This document shows, piece by piece, positions 1 to 13,500 of a stretch of DNA of 64,000 bases. Each line of letters opens with the position of its first letter. The stretch's first letter is position 1. The stretch comes from Pelodera strongyloides. Taxonomy: Eukaryota; Nematoda; Chromadorea; Rhabditida; Rhabditidae. The stretch is from contig JAANDG010000165.1 of the NCBI GenBank assembly GCA_036852015.1, forward strand, positions 1 through 64,000. Reading direction: 5' to 3'. Made by a program: the position numbers and the translations under genes. The notes under the pieces are model-generated. The model was not told the origin of the DNA. It saw only the letters and a list, made by a program, of their open reading frames with translations, and ran no database searches.

Positions 1-3000
1 GTTATGAATATGTTATGGGAAGGGAAGCCAGACACGCACTCTCAGATACACACGTACAACCAACAAGGCGTTTTTTTTCCACAAGACGATTTTTTTTTAT
101 CAAATTATTCTACCCAATAGTCTACCAACTAGATGAAAACAGAAAATTATTATGATCCAAGAAATATTATCGCTTGAAAAAAAAACTCGAGAAACGTGGA
201 TGTTAGCGGACAATCCTGACTTGCTGGTTAAAAATAGAAACCTTTAGTAATGTTTCTCCTTCTGCTCCTTATCTGATCCTTACGTCCTCGTTATTCTACT
301 ACTTCAACATCCAACTAACAAATTCCACACCCGCATCATGAATTAAAAATTGTCAGTCACTACTAATATCGTATTCCAACTATTTCAGTGAAACAACTGC
401 TAAAAGATTCTACAGCTTCCTTTACACCACATATGACAGCAGCCATTATCATTGAATGGGTAGTCTAGTCTTTTTCCACTGACTTTTGTACGTATAATGA
501 AATCGAATCTCTCTCTGATGCAGTTCAATAGTATCTTAGTACCCTTCCTTATTCCCCGAGTCCTCTACTAACGGCGCACCTTGCCACTTCCCTCCCAATG
601 TACGTCTTCAAAACAACATTGCCTTCTTGTTTCCCTCGAAGGAAGCAAACTCGGACATCTGGAACACACAAACACCCTTTCGCCCTTCTGAAACCCCCTC
701 TCAGACTCTCTCTCTCTCCCTTATGTGTATTTCATATTCCAGACAGAAGGTCAGACTCCGCATGTTTATTTGTCCCCTGTTACATCGTTTAACGTGTATT
801 TATGAAGCGGCAAAACGTTGTCTATGTTCGAAAAATCACTCTACAAATTCTACCATCTGTTTAATTCGACTAGAATCGTGAATTCCTAGAGACAACCAAA
901 TGAATGAACGAATCTATCAGACGTGTGAAGCCTGTTGAGCATTCCCCTCCCTCCTTCCCCTTCTTTTCTTCTTTCTCGGCTCATCATTCGACGAGCAACA
1001 CCCCCTCCTCATTAGCCTCATTAGAATAGAAGGCGAGTGCGCGAATTGCAAAGAACAAGCATTGAGAAGGTGAGAGATAGGGAAAGAGACAACAAGAGAT
1101 AGACAATGTTCGAGAGATCAAAAGAAACACTCAAATTCTAGAGATAACAGGTTAGAGAAAAAGAGGCAGCCGAATAATCATCAAGGTGGTTAGATGCCCC
1201 GCTCGGAGGTTGCTCTTCTCACCTACTCACTTCAGTCAGAGTATCTCTCTCACACATTTACTTTGTGTGAATCTTTCTTCCCATATGAAGCTACTCAACA
1301 CAAAGGAGAACGATGCATTCACCGAGGACTCCCATTCTCACATGTCTTGTGACCTTTTACTCAGGCAAAATGCCACATTGTAAAGCTCTGTTTTGTGTTT
1401 TGTTTGTTCACCGACTCTCTTGGATTCATTTTAAATTTAAATTCCACATTATCTATTATTCTCACTTCGATTATATTATATTAATTGAGTGGTGGGAGTT
1501 ATTCTCACACGATCTCCGACCTCTCAAAGAAAGAGCCAATAACCCGCTAGTTCTTTAAAGCGATCCAGCTGTGTCGTTCAGTTCAGTTCATTCAGATGTT
1601 TGGTCAGCACTTCGTACCTCTTTATGCCCAAATAGGAAAATATTGGTTATGAACACTTGAATGCCTCAGCGAGGCGGTTCTTTTTCCTACTGCTGCACAA
1701 GGTATAACATGGCAAACACTGAATCGTAAAACTCTGACGAAAATTTGACTTATTTTATTTACTCATATGAGAAAACATTTGCCAAGACCCCAAAATAAGC
1801 TTAGGACTTAGGAAGCCCCTTAATAACAAAATCCAGTAGGGAAGAAAAGTTTGATGGCGAAAAAGTTCAAGCACAAACTCGACTTCCTTCCCTGACTAAA
1901 TTATCGTGAGAACGTGTGGTGAGAAACCAGAACTTATTCTGTTCCCAGCATTAAAAACCGAAAAAAGAACGTGAATACATCGAATGCACTACTAATAGTG
2001 ATATCATCACATAGTTACCAGAAATACCTTTTCACCTGAGTCCACAAGAAAACCAGCAGATCTTTGAACGCCTAGTTCACGAATTATGCACGAAAAAAAG
2101 ATGGTAATTTATAGTGAAGGACAATTTTTTCGGCTCGAGAGCATGCTGTATTTTTAGGATTAGTCGGCAACATTTCTAAAGAAAGACAGATAAAGAGAGA
2201 GAAAAGAGTGGGAGAGACATAGAGATAGAAAGAGGTGCAGAGATCGTTGGAGAGGAAGAGAGAGTTGATACATACAAAGGGTGCCATTTGATCATTCTAT
2301 AATGAGCGAGGATTCTGAGAGTAAAGAGTACCGGTCATACTATCAAACTTCAAACTAACAACTGAATCACGCACCCTTAAGTGATAGAATAGAACCCTAC
2401 GTTTAGTCTTCAAAAACAAATCACGTATTCATCCGATTCGGGCATATATTCATAAATCCATTCCCCAAATGCCAAATACGTCCACTTTCGACTCCGACGT
2501 TTATAGTTTAGTTTGTTCGGCGAACAATTTAAAAACATCAACTGTTTGGTGTGCGATGTTAACTCTCACTAGTTGAGAAATAAGCTTTGTTTTGCTCTGC
2601 CTAGTGCCATTTTCTTCTTTGAGGATCTCGTTTTAATTCGACTATTCGACAAAGCTTGAGCGATACAATACAGTTCACTGTTCTGATCGTAAGTGCAAGT
2701 TGTTAACATATGATGACCCCGTGCGTTTCCTTGAATGTTTTACTTTGGCCCTCTGTGGATTGTTTATAACTACTACGCTTCTCAGTCTTAGATTGTTAAA
2801 CGGAAACGTTCAATGCACTGAAAGAATCCCAGACGCTAGTAGGCCATTACTAACGTTTAAATCGCTGCACTTCCCCGGCAACTCAATGAAAATCGAATTG
2901 CAAATTAGAACGGGCAAGATCAGTAATTACAGCTTTTCCCTCGTATTCTAACACATAATATATCTTACTCACCACGCTGAGGTCGCTGAGAGAGACTAGA

Positions 3001-3790
3001 GAGAGAACAGAGAGATATAGAGGGAGAGAGGAAGGTTAATTATCATAATAAATGAGAGTGAGTTCGCGCTTCTCAATGTCTTCGTGCGTCTTGTCATCAA
3101 ACAAAACACCCCAGGCGGATTCCGGGAATCAGAAGCCTTACACTACTTATACATAAAGCATCCGATTCTAAGACCCTTCTTCCAAGTTTCCAAGTTCTAG
3201 CCACATACACACAGACCTGCCCCCCTCCTCCCCCTGGAGCTGACTTGTTACACAACCTCCCTTGGTCCCTAGCCTCTGTTTACTACTATCTCCTACTCCT
3301 ATTGTTTTTCCCATTCATTCACATTTAGTTTTTAAACTCGGTTGTTTTTCCGAGTTCTTCTCAACATTTTGAATGGTTTCCTACTATCATATGCTGTATT
3401 GTGCTCTTTATTTCTCACTTATGTGTTTAGGTTGGCTCAATAAGCAAACTCCTTCAAAAACGCCTTGTTGTCCATTTCTTAGAGGTCTTTCTCTACTCGC
3501 ACAAAGAATTCTTGCTTCAAAAAAATCAAATTTCGATTCTGAGGAAGGCATAGTAACCAAAGAGTCAATAGTGCTATTTTCAACCTTATTTATGCTTTAG
3601 CACCAGCAAATGGAACCAGTCAGTGCCCCACATCTATGGGTTAATTCCAATGTAGCCACATCCTTTCTTCCCCTATCCAACAATTATATTAAAAAGAGTC
3701 ATTAGCGTAGTAATTAAACGCGCAACGGGTAATTACTTAATTAGCGTAAGCCCGTGAACCCATTCCAAAGCTGACAAAAAAGCAACTCAC
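1..3790. other. Probable SF3B3 intron, no exon recognised
   Basis: The last SF3B3 exon found ends at 3791 with a clean minus-strand donor (GTGAGT). The roughly 160 C-terminal residues of the family are still missing, so this stretch is most likely intron, with the final exons beyond the left edge. I looked on the minus strand for conserved C-terminal SF3B3 segments and found none. The short reading frames here have no recognisable family and low-complexity composition. GA-rich tracts occur near 1060-1160, 2180-2270 and 2985-3030. Confidence 0.5.
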
Positions 3791-4479
3791 GATTGAAACG
3801 TTTCCAAACTTGTCTCCGACTGCTACCGTATGATAGTCCAACATGCACATGCAGGTGACATAGCGAGGGGTGATATCATCACAGAAGATCACCAACTGAT
3901 TCTCCTGAACAATAATCAATATGAGAATAATCTAGAAGAAAACATCGATATTCGCTTTGTCTACCTTGGGAATAAATAAGTTCACCAATAATAATAAATG
4001 TTTCGGAACTCCCGGTAGACCATAGAAATATTATACTACACCCTATTTTTTACTACTTATTCTCGTAAACTCTTCCAGAATCAAAATGAAAGGGCATGTA
4101 TTCACCCGCCAAAAATCGCGTTTTTTTAAATTAATATTAATATTTTCTTTATATTCTTGTTCCAATTGTCGCTTTTACTTTCAAAACAGAGAACATCTTA
4201 CTGGTGAGACCCAACACCAAAAATAGGTCGTGTTTTGTCGACACTGTGTGTCATCTGTCATCCCTGTTTTTTCATGGTATTTCTATGCGCTCTTCTTATT
4301 TTTCCCAATCCTTATTGGTATTGAACATCCAAATATAGATCTGCATCGTTTTCTCAAAAATCCCTTACACGAGAATAGTCATTCTACTTGAAAAGTTGCG
4401 TTCACGCTGAACCCATCAATTAGACACCGCCAGTTTACACCTGCTAATCAACTATTATTATTAGGATTCTCTCTCTCAC

Positions 4480-4519
<40 letters not shown>

Positions 4520-7500
4520 GGGCAAACAAAGCAGGAAGTAGAAGTGATTCTATTTCTATAAGTTCGATTACGCCGTCAAGCTGTTGGATTTGAAAGTAGA
4601 TAAGGAACCCGTTCACAATCCACTCATGTGTGCAAAACATTATTATTGTTATTACCATTTGGCCACTCATTTCCGGACAGGAAGTCATTGGTTATGTATC
4701 ATTCATTACCACTGAAACTATCCATCCAAATTCAATGTACCTAATAACAAATAAGTAATATGAGTATAAAGTAATCGGAGAGTAAAATCCCCCCGCTCAG
4801 ATCACACAAACAACCTTTTTCTGAAGCTCAAACCACACTCAAATCCAATAGTTCCAGGTTCCCACTTGCCAATTAACATTACTTCTAATTGCAAGAACGC
4901 GTGCCTCCTTCTTTGCAGCAAAAAAATTCACGACGCCAATCAACAAGAAACAAGAACAAGGCAGCCGTGTTGAATAGATTTCTATTTCATACCCTTATGG
5001 CCATACTCCTCCTATAGGAATCACGAACACACGAAACAATTTTCCAGATTTTTTTGTAAAAAATGCAGAATACATATCCACCTTATACTCCCCTGCCCCA
5101 CGACATAATTCAATAACTAATAGAGTCTATTAAAATAGGAAATGTGAAAATACTGACCGCTTTCCTGTATCTCACAAAGTGAATGCTCTCCTGCACGTCG
5201 CTCACCACAATACGCTGTCCCATCGAAGTAATGTCATTGATTTGCACTGGGAAGTTCTAAAATTGTTTTGTTTTAAAATAATAACATAAAAAAGACAACC
5301 CTCTCAAATCCAACTATACAGTTTCTTTCGAACTGAACATTGAATTAATAATATAGTATAGTAATTACAAGCACAAAAAATGAGATTAACTTTTTTGCAA
5401 CTAATCCGATTCCCATTCGAAAAACGGCATATAATAATAGAATCGAGAGTCCGTTCAATGCCGTTTAGCTATTCTAAACATAACTACCACCATTTCAATT
5501 TCTTGATAAAAAAAAGAATTCGCGATAACATGCATAAGTTGTGTAGTGAAGAGTGTAATTCCCCAGAAACAGGAAGCAATTTTTGCACATTTCAATATAT
5601 TATACACTCCGCCTTTACTCACTGCAAATTCGTGAAGTTTAGAAAGTTGCACTCGAAATAGTTACTTCCAGTAGCCTATCTAGTTCCGACTTATATATTC
5701 CAGTTACTAATTCATGTATTCGTTCGGCAACATGGCAACTAGATTATCACACGACAAGCGAAGCGGATAAAAATAGCAATCCGTTCATTTTGCAAAAGTG
5801 ATACCAAGTATTATTCTCAACCTAATAATAACGATCCATTTGCAAGAATCAAACAGCAAAATCATTAGTGGGAATTGAAAATAGGACGATTACGCATTGG
5901 GTTCTATCTCTACGTTTTCAATTTATTAACGTAAAGTAATTCGTTGACAAACCACGATTGTTCAGAGCTCCACACTTATACTTTTAAAAAAGACCACAAG
6001 TCAGATTTTACATTTTATTCTGTATGATATCTAATGTACTCGCATTAATGATTTCCATATTTCCAAATACTGGCTAAGTGCCAAACCCAAGATATTCCAA
6101 ATGAACCCTCCCACACAAAATACTGAATGTCCATCATAGTAAATGTGATTATGCACAATGAGTGTCGATTTCTATCTTATAGCACTACTTCCTCCTTAGG
6201 ACCTCACACTCATTGACTCGATTAAAAGCACAGACACGGATTTGCTTTCCTTTCGAAAATCCCCTCTCTCTCTTTCCCACCTCTCTTCCCTCCCTCTCTC
6301 TCCCCTCCCTCTCTCTCCCTCCCTCTTTCCCTCACCCTTTCCCTTCAAGACAACCTCCCTCCGGATGTGGGTCTCAGCTAACGGTTTCCGGAAAATATAC
6401 CTGTGAGCCGTATCTTGTCTCGACCTCCCCTAATAAGTGACAACCTCACCATACCACTTATGTTAAGCATTAATCAAAGTACAAAGAGAACCAGACCACA
6501 CAAATCACCCACTTGCAACAAAAGTAAGGACATCCCCGACTCCTCCATTGATAAATATCCACCGTGATGAATTAATGTTTATCACCCAGGGGACTCGTCC
6601 TCAAGCATTACATGCAAGTCAATAACACACACTTCTTTCCTCGAAATACCACTAATACTCTGTCATCGCTTTAATACTTTCTATTTATTCCATTCAATGC
6701 CCCGCCCCTCCCATCACCTCCACTCATCCGTAAAATGCCTACAAATAATCATAACTTTGCGTCATCGTAATACCCTTCTGTATTCTATATTAGAATTAGA
6801 CACAGTAAGTCATGAAAATCACTGAACAATTGATGCGGCACCTAAGCAGGTGAATTTTATGCCACTGAAAATGCAGCTGTAATTTTGAGTGAGGCAAAAT
6901 CGAAAATGTTCTCCGTGCTGACAGTAGTACCTATATTACCTCGGAGTCTGTCGCAAAGTATTACTTCAATAACTTTACGCCTCCGTTAGATGACTACTCC
7001 TTAAGTCAGTAAGTTCAAAAAGCTGCCCCACACCTGAAGTGTGTTCCAAGAACTACACTTGCCGCTCCCCGGGGGATTTACTACTTATTCCATACGATGA
7101 TGATGATGGCCAATTCTCGAGCATATAGGTAAAGAAGATAGTTTTATGCGAATAGAAGCGAATCGCAGAACAAAGAAGGAAAGGAGAAACCTCAACCCCT
7201 TATTCACCGCCTATTTCCACTGCAAAGCGGAAACAATTACTGCCCAATCAACACAAATACTCTCCAAATCTTTTTCTGTGCGCTCTTAAAATCCACATGT
7301 CCCCCTCCCTCTCCTCACCGGGTTTCCCCCTCTAACTACTCGTAAAATAAGTGTCGTTTTATTTTTATGCGATGAAATTCGTCATTTGACCAAGTGCGCA
7401 TTTTGTACTGCGGAGCAAATTGTATGGCCCTTCTAGAGATTCATGCTCCTTGGCTACAAATGGTAGTTTCGCGGCTTTTATGTAGCTCGCCAACAAAATA

Positions 7501-10500
7501 ATATAATATCCGTCTGTCAGAATCTCAGATCATGACTGTGATTGTGATAAACTCATTATACAAACTAATAATCTATCTATGATCACCCGATCACATGCAC
7601 ATTCCACAAATATCAACTCCCCCAACTTGTAATTATTCAAACTGTACGACTTCCAAGTAAATATACATATATAAATTGTGTATATCCGGAGACGGGGAAG
7701 TGTGAGTTATTTCTGGATCGCAGCTCGGCATTAATTTAATAGAGAAAATGATATAAATATCATCGGCACCGCATTAATTCGTGTCTGTTCCCTCCCCCAT
7801 TTGCCTACTCTCTAGTCGTTTTCTCTGATAGTCATGGTCTCCGTCGACTCTCCCTTGTCAGGGACTCGTCAGTCGGACAGAACCCCCATTCATCAACATT
7901 GGACATCCACTTAATCGTTATGTTATTAATATGCTTAATCAATTGACACGAATTGGCTCGCGGTCTCTCTTTTTCTATCTTTCCCATTCAAACATACAAT
8001 TAAGTGATGGCCACTACACACCAGGGTCCCCCCTTTAGAACTAGAAAATACCCCCCTCGGTTCCACATTAACATTCAGAATTAGGCTCTCTCCTCTAACA
8101 ACAACAAACTTGTCTTGTCACAACACAACCCCGACTTCTACTACCTACCACGGATTTGAAAATACCAAGTACTCACTGGGTCGGAAAATTTTCCATTTAC
8201 TTATTTACATTTCCATAGATAAATCTGGACATGTTTTTGCTTACGTAATCTGCAATGTGGTCTAGCAAAAGCAAGTTGCAGTGATAAATGACCCGTCATC
8301 CAAATCCCCTTTTTGTCCAGCCCCTCACATTGGCCATTAGTCTTTTCCTCAGCCACTCAATCCTTGTCTCTACCTACTCCTCAATTGTCCTGTGTATTCA
8401 CACCATCAATCATCTTAAGATTTTCAGTTTCCAAAATGAAAAATATCGCAAGAATTGAATTGCACACTGATTGGTGCACTGGAACATTGTATGTATTTAA
8501 TTTCCCCTCATGTTGCGACAACATTAGCTTCATCTCAAAATATGGAACAGTTTTTTTGCATAGATTAACAAATCACCCATTTATGAGGATTATCTCCGTT
8601 TACTTTGAATAATGGAATACACGTTCTCAAGTTATCTCATCTCGTTTATGAATTAGTAACAATGATAGTGCAAAGTGCATATTAGTAGTCTGACTTTTAT
8701 CTTCCTTCTTATATTTGTATATGTACTTCGCGTTTTGTTGCTTATGTTGGCCAGTCCACAATATGTGATGGGCTAAACCTTGTTTCCATTTAGGGATCAG
8801 TCCTCCAGTCAGTGCTCTAATGTCTGATGAGACTGGAGCACTTCTGGAGGCCTCCTCCTCCTCCTCTCTTCTCTTTCGCAACTTCACTTCTTCACCACAA
8901 TGTACCTTCTACGAGTGGAGTCGAATGCCACATCAGGCTGGGTTTCTTCGAATATTCTCGACAATCTCCGTGCTCACTGTGCTCGTGGTTCTCGTCGTGC
9001 TCGGAAATTCCCTGGTTATTGCCGCAGTGCTCCTACGCAGAAGACTCCGCTCTGCCACAGGACTGCTCATATTATCCCTCGGATTTGCTGATCTATTGGT
9101 AAGTCTTGTTTTTTTCCTTAGCAGCCAATGAATTTGTCAAAACATTAGTTCTTCCCAATGCTTGAGTAATTAGTGTTTCTTAACTTTCACAACTTGTAGG
9201 TGGGCACCGTGATTCTTCCCTTCTCAATCGCCAACGAAGTGCTCAACGGCTATTGGATCTTCGGTCAGACCTGGTGCACAATGTGGTTGACCATGGACAT
9301 ATGGATGTGCACTGCCTCAATCTACAACCTAGTCGCCATATCAATCGATCGATACATCGCAATCATCAAGCCACTCAACTATCCAATGCTTGTCACCAAG
9401 TTCCGAGCCCGTTGCATTGTGGCCGCTGTGTGGGTCTCGTCGTTTGTAATTTGTAGTCCTTCGTTCATGTTGGCCTCTACTGAGAAGAAGAATGAGGACC
9501 AATGCAAATGCACTCCGGCCGACGCAGGAAGACCTTACATCATATTCTCGGCATCTTCCTCATTCTACATTCCGATGATCATTGTCATATTCGTCTACGT
9601 CAGAATATACATTGCCGCGAGGACAGCCACCAAAAGTATCTACTCGGGGATGATGCAGGTAGGTAGATAGAATTCGCCCGTGAGTGAAAAAAATAATGTC
9701 GCGATAAACCGGCAACTATCAAAGTACCTAGACTGGAGCTTAGTGTAGAACACTCGTTTAGGTAACTGCAAACGCCAACAAAAGCACCAAGACGAAAAGT
9801 TACCTTATGAACCACCCGACTGCAATCAACAAAGAATCTCTTCCCATGCTGCGGGTTCACAGAGGATCTTCGGCTGCAACCGGGAAGGCTTCGAGTTGCG
9901 AGTCGAGTAGGAGGTGAGTTACACAATTCCAGACACTTCACATACACAAGTCTTATCGATCTGATCTAGACGTACATGTTGTAATCTAATAAAAAATATT
10001 TGCAGGAATGGAAGCCAACCACCAAACATGAGTCCTACAGTATGCCCAGTGAACATCAAATGTTCATCCCAACTCTCCGAAGACAACAAAGACGACGGGT
10101 GCGATGAGAAAGTAGCCTTTAATGTCAACAAGGACAAGGAGACCACTGATACCGATTCGGAAAGTAGTCAGGCAGGGTGAGCCAACTTTTCCTACGTTCT
10201 ATCAGTATTTAGACATTATTATGAAAATAATGAAAACATGGTAAACCCGAAACAATACTTTTCCCAGTATCTAATACGTAATTCTAATTACAACGAATTA
10301 CTTAATGACCTTCCATGCTTGCTATCGTGCCAAATGACCGTAGTGTTTATCAACCCCAGCTCTAAACTGCCCATGTGCGCACAGCGTCCAGCAGCATCCG
10401 AAGGAAAAACAGTAGGAGGAAACAAATGCGCTAATTGCGATGAAACACGTAAAGCGCTGTGAATAATTTCATTAGCAAGAGTGTGGACGAAAACACAAAA

Positions 10501-13500
10501 AGAGCAGGACATTGTGCATGGGGGACGAAGGGGTTGTGCTCGAATAATAATGGCTAATTGCGCATTTCCAGGACACCCGAAAAATCAGCGACGATGGAGA
10601 TGACCGAAGCAGAAGAGGAAGAAAAGAAACGAGGTGGATGGGCGAGTAAGAATCCACTCAAGAGGTTGATGCGACGAGGGCCCCGGAAGAAGGTGAGAAG
10701 ACCACTTACACATACGAGCAGAGAACACACATACAAGCAAATTCCATGAATTCCACACTTGGATACCTGTAGCCCATAACACATTATTTAATTCATCCAG
10801 TCCAAATTTCAGGCCGGTTGTGCTTACGAGAAACGATTATCGTTGGAGATCAAAGCGGCAAAGACGGTAGCTATTGTGACCGGCTGCTTCATATTCTGTT
10901 GGTTGGGATTCGCCCTCTCCTACGGTCTCGAGTTGAAGACCTCGCCAGTTTTGTGGAGTATTCTCTTCTGGCTCGGATACCTCAATTCGGCCCTCAACCC
11001 GGTCATTTACACCGTGTTCAACCGAGAATTTCGGACGTGTTTCAAACGGCTTCTTACTTGTCATCACATCAACTACCACGCAAACAACCCTCAGAAGAAT
11101 GTAAGTATTTTTATACAACTTCAATTCAGTAAAGGCGACTGGCGAGTCATTGAAATCCCTCTACTTATAATCGATGTTGAGATATACACTGAGTTAGCTG
11201 TACGTGGAACCTCCAGCCCTTTTTGTGCCACACAAAAATGTTTGATCATTTAGTTCACGAACAACAATTCATACAACAGTGTTGCTCGGAGTGCGATTTC
11301 TGGAGTCCGGAGTGGACGTCACTCATCTCCGCCTCATTTGTATGCATATTCGACAACAACACAGAATGACACGACCCCAAGGAATAGGTGAATGAGAAAG
11401 ATAGGGAGAGAGAAAGAGAGAGAGTGAGAAACAGGGAGATGAGAAGGGAGAGAGAGAGATTTACCTTTATTTTTTGCCAACAAACCCTAGTCAGTTAGTT
11501 GGTTCACATGTTAAATTATGAATATGCCGGTATTATTTTTATTCACTCCCGAGTGTTATTCTCCAAATCGTGATCTCCATTTTTATTCATTGATGTTATT
11601 CTCTTGCTTAGAGTTCCGTTGAATATTTCATTCCTACGTGTCAAATATAGATTGTTTTATTTATCCTCAACTCAATTAACAACTATGGTAAAATCACATT
11701 TAATTTATCTTAGCAACTAGATTTTTTTATCTCCTACGGGTTTTAAACATCGAATTCAAATTTGAAATATCATAATTTACAAGAAAAGAGTTTTATAATT
11801 CAAAATATCTTTATAATATTTGAGGAAAACTTTGTTAAGTGATGAACGTGTATTTAAAGAAAGCGTCTGCTTGTATGCATATTGTGATAATATTTAGTGT
11901 TTCCGATTCGATTGATATCTCACAAATTCTCATTGTGCCACTTGCCCGTTATTATGTGTTACAGTAATCTTTTTGAAATAAACAATTGAAGTTATGCTAA
12001 TAATAGAACAAAGCACGTTCAACTATGATCTTTTGGTTTGTGACCTGTGATGTGACGAGTGAAAATAGATCCGCGACAGAAGAAAGTAAAAGATATCCAA
12101 TCCTATCTCCTATCCTATTATAACACAGAAGGTGAGGTCAAAGAGAAATAGATTTAGAGAATGAACAGCCATCCATAGCATAAACGTCAAAAAACCTCAA
12201 CATTGAGGTTTTATGAATCAACTAGTTCTTCACATAATTTCAACTAGGACAGTTGACAAGCGCAATTCGAAACAAAGTCATTTCCCTTTCCGTTTAAACC
12301 GAAATACCGGCCGGTTTTTGAAATACATCGAGTAGACCAGCATTCTTATGCAGCGTACGCATATGACTATATATTAGAATATAAATTCGACCTAAATCCG
12401 AGCAAATTAGCATAAATACGTAAGAATTCAGTTGTCCACGATGCGTTTCAAAAACCGGCCGGTGTTTCGCTTTAACGTTGAAAATATTTGGACCAGTATA
12501 GCATACTAAATACGCTTTAAAGTTACGGAAGCGTGGAAGACAAAGCAACGATATGCTCGAAAACACAGGTTGAACTTCCAGATGCAAAGGTTCAGATAAA
12601 TGAAAAGAACCGACCTTGTTCTCGCACTTTGCCAGCAGCTTTCTCTTTCCAAAGTCATAGATCCTGAGTCTCTTTCCGAGGGCGATCAAAGCACGACCAC
12701 GGAAGTCGTGGACGGCACTCACTGGCTGAACAGTCAAAAACTATAGTGTGTTACAAGATTAGGCTGGAAATATCCCGCTCACTGCTAGCCAATAATAGCT
12801 ATACTATGAAATAGGATGTGAAAAGCATAATACACTGTAACGCTACTCTTGATTTAACAAATTCTCATATTTCAGTTTATGCCTACGACAACAGCAGATG
12901 TATACCGGCCAAAGTCAATAACCGCTCTACTGCCCCGAGCCCCGAACAACACTAACACATACCTCATCAGTGGGAGTTCTGTGGACAAGGTCGAACTTGT
13001 CTCCTGCATTGCTGATGTGGAATGTGTAGATACATCCTCCCTTGTGCGAATAGGGTCTCAATTTCACAGCGACTCCACATCCGACCACAGCCATCAGAGT
13101 CTCGGGTTGATTGTGGAACTGCACCAGGGCAATACTAAACAGAAGGCGGCATGAGATCCGAATTCAGTTGATCTCGGGCACATTGTTAGGTGGTTAGATT
13201 TAGTAATACATGATCAAGACCAAGTTTCGGCAATCAGGAATAACAAATCATCAGCCAGAACAAGAGCGAAAAAGGAACCCTCCCAAAATCTCCGAACGAC
13301 CCCCGATAGCTGGAAGATCGACAAGAAGGCAACACTCACCACTTCACCGTTTCGTCCTGTGGCAGTTCGAAGAATGAGTGGATATCACCGGTTTTTGCGT
13401 TCAGAAGGCGCACAGCCGAGGCCCACTTTCCTGAAAGAATACTATAGAATGACGGTACCTAACGCCCCAATCGGGTGCGAAACTGTAATACATCAACAGC

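Noticed and set aside
8313..8612. 99-codon plus-strand frame upstream of the GPCR
   Set aside because: No conserved motif, no splice link into the receptor, composition like surrounding intron.
12294..12737. 147-codon open frame on the minus strand
   Set aside because: Only the first part is SF3B3 exon 28; the rest is intron read-through into a MITE.
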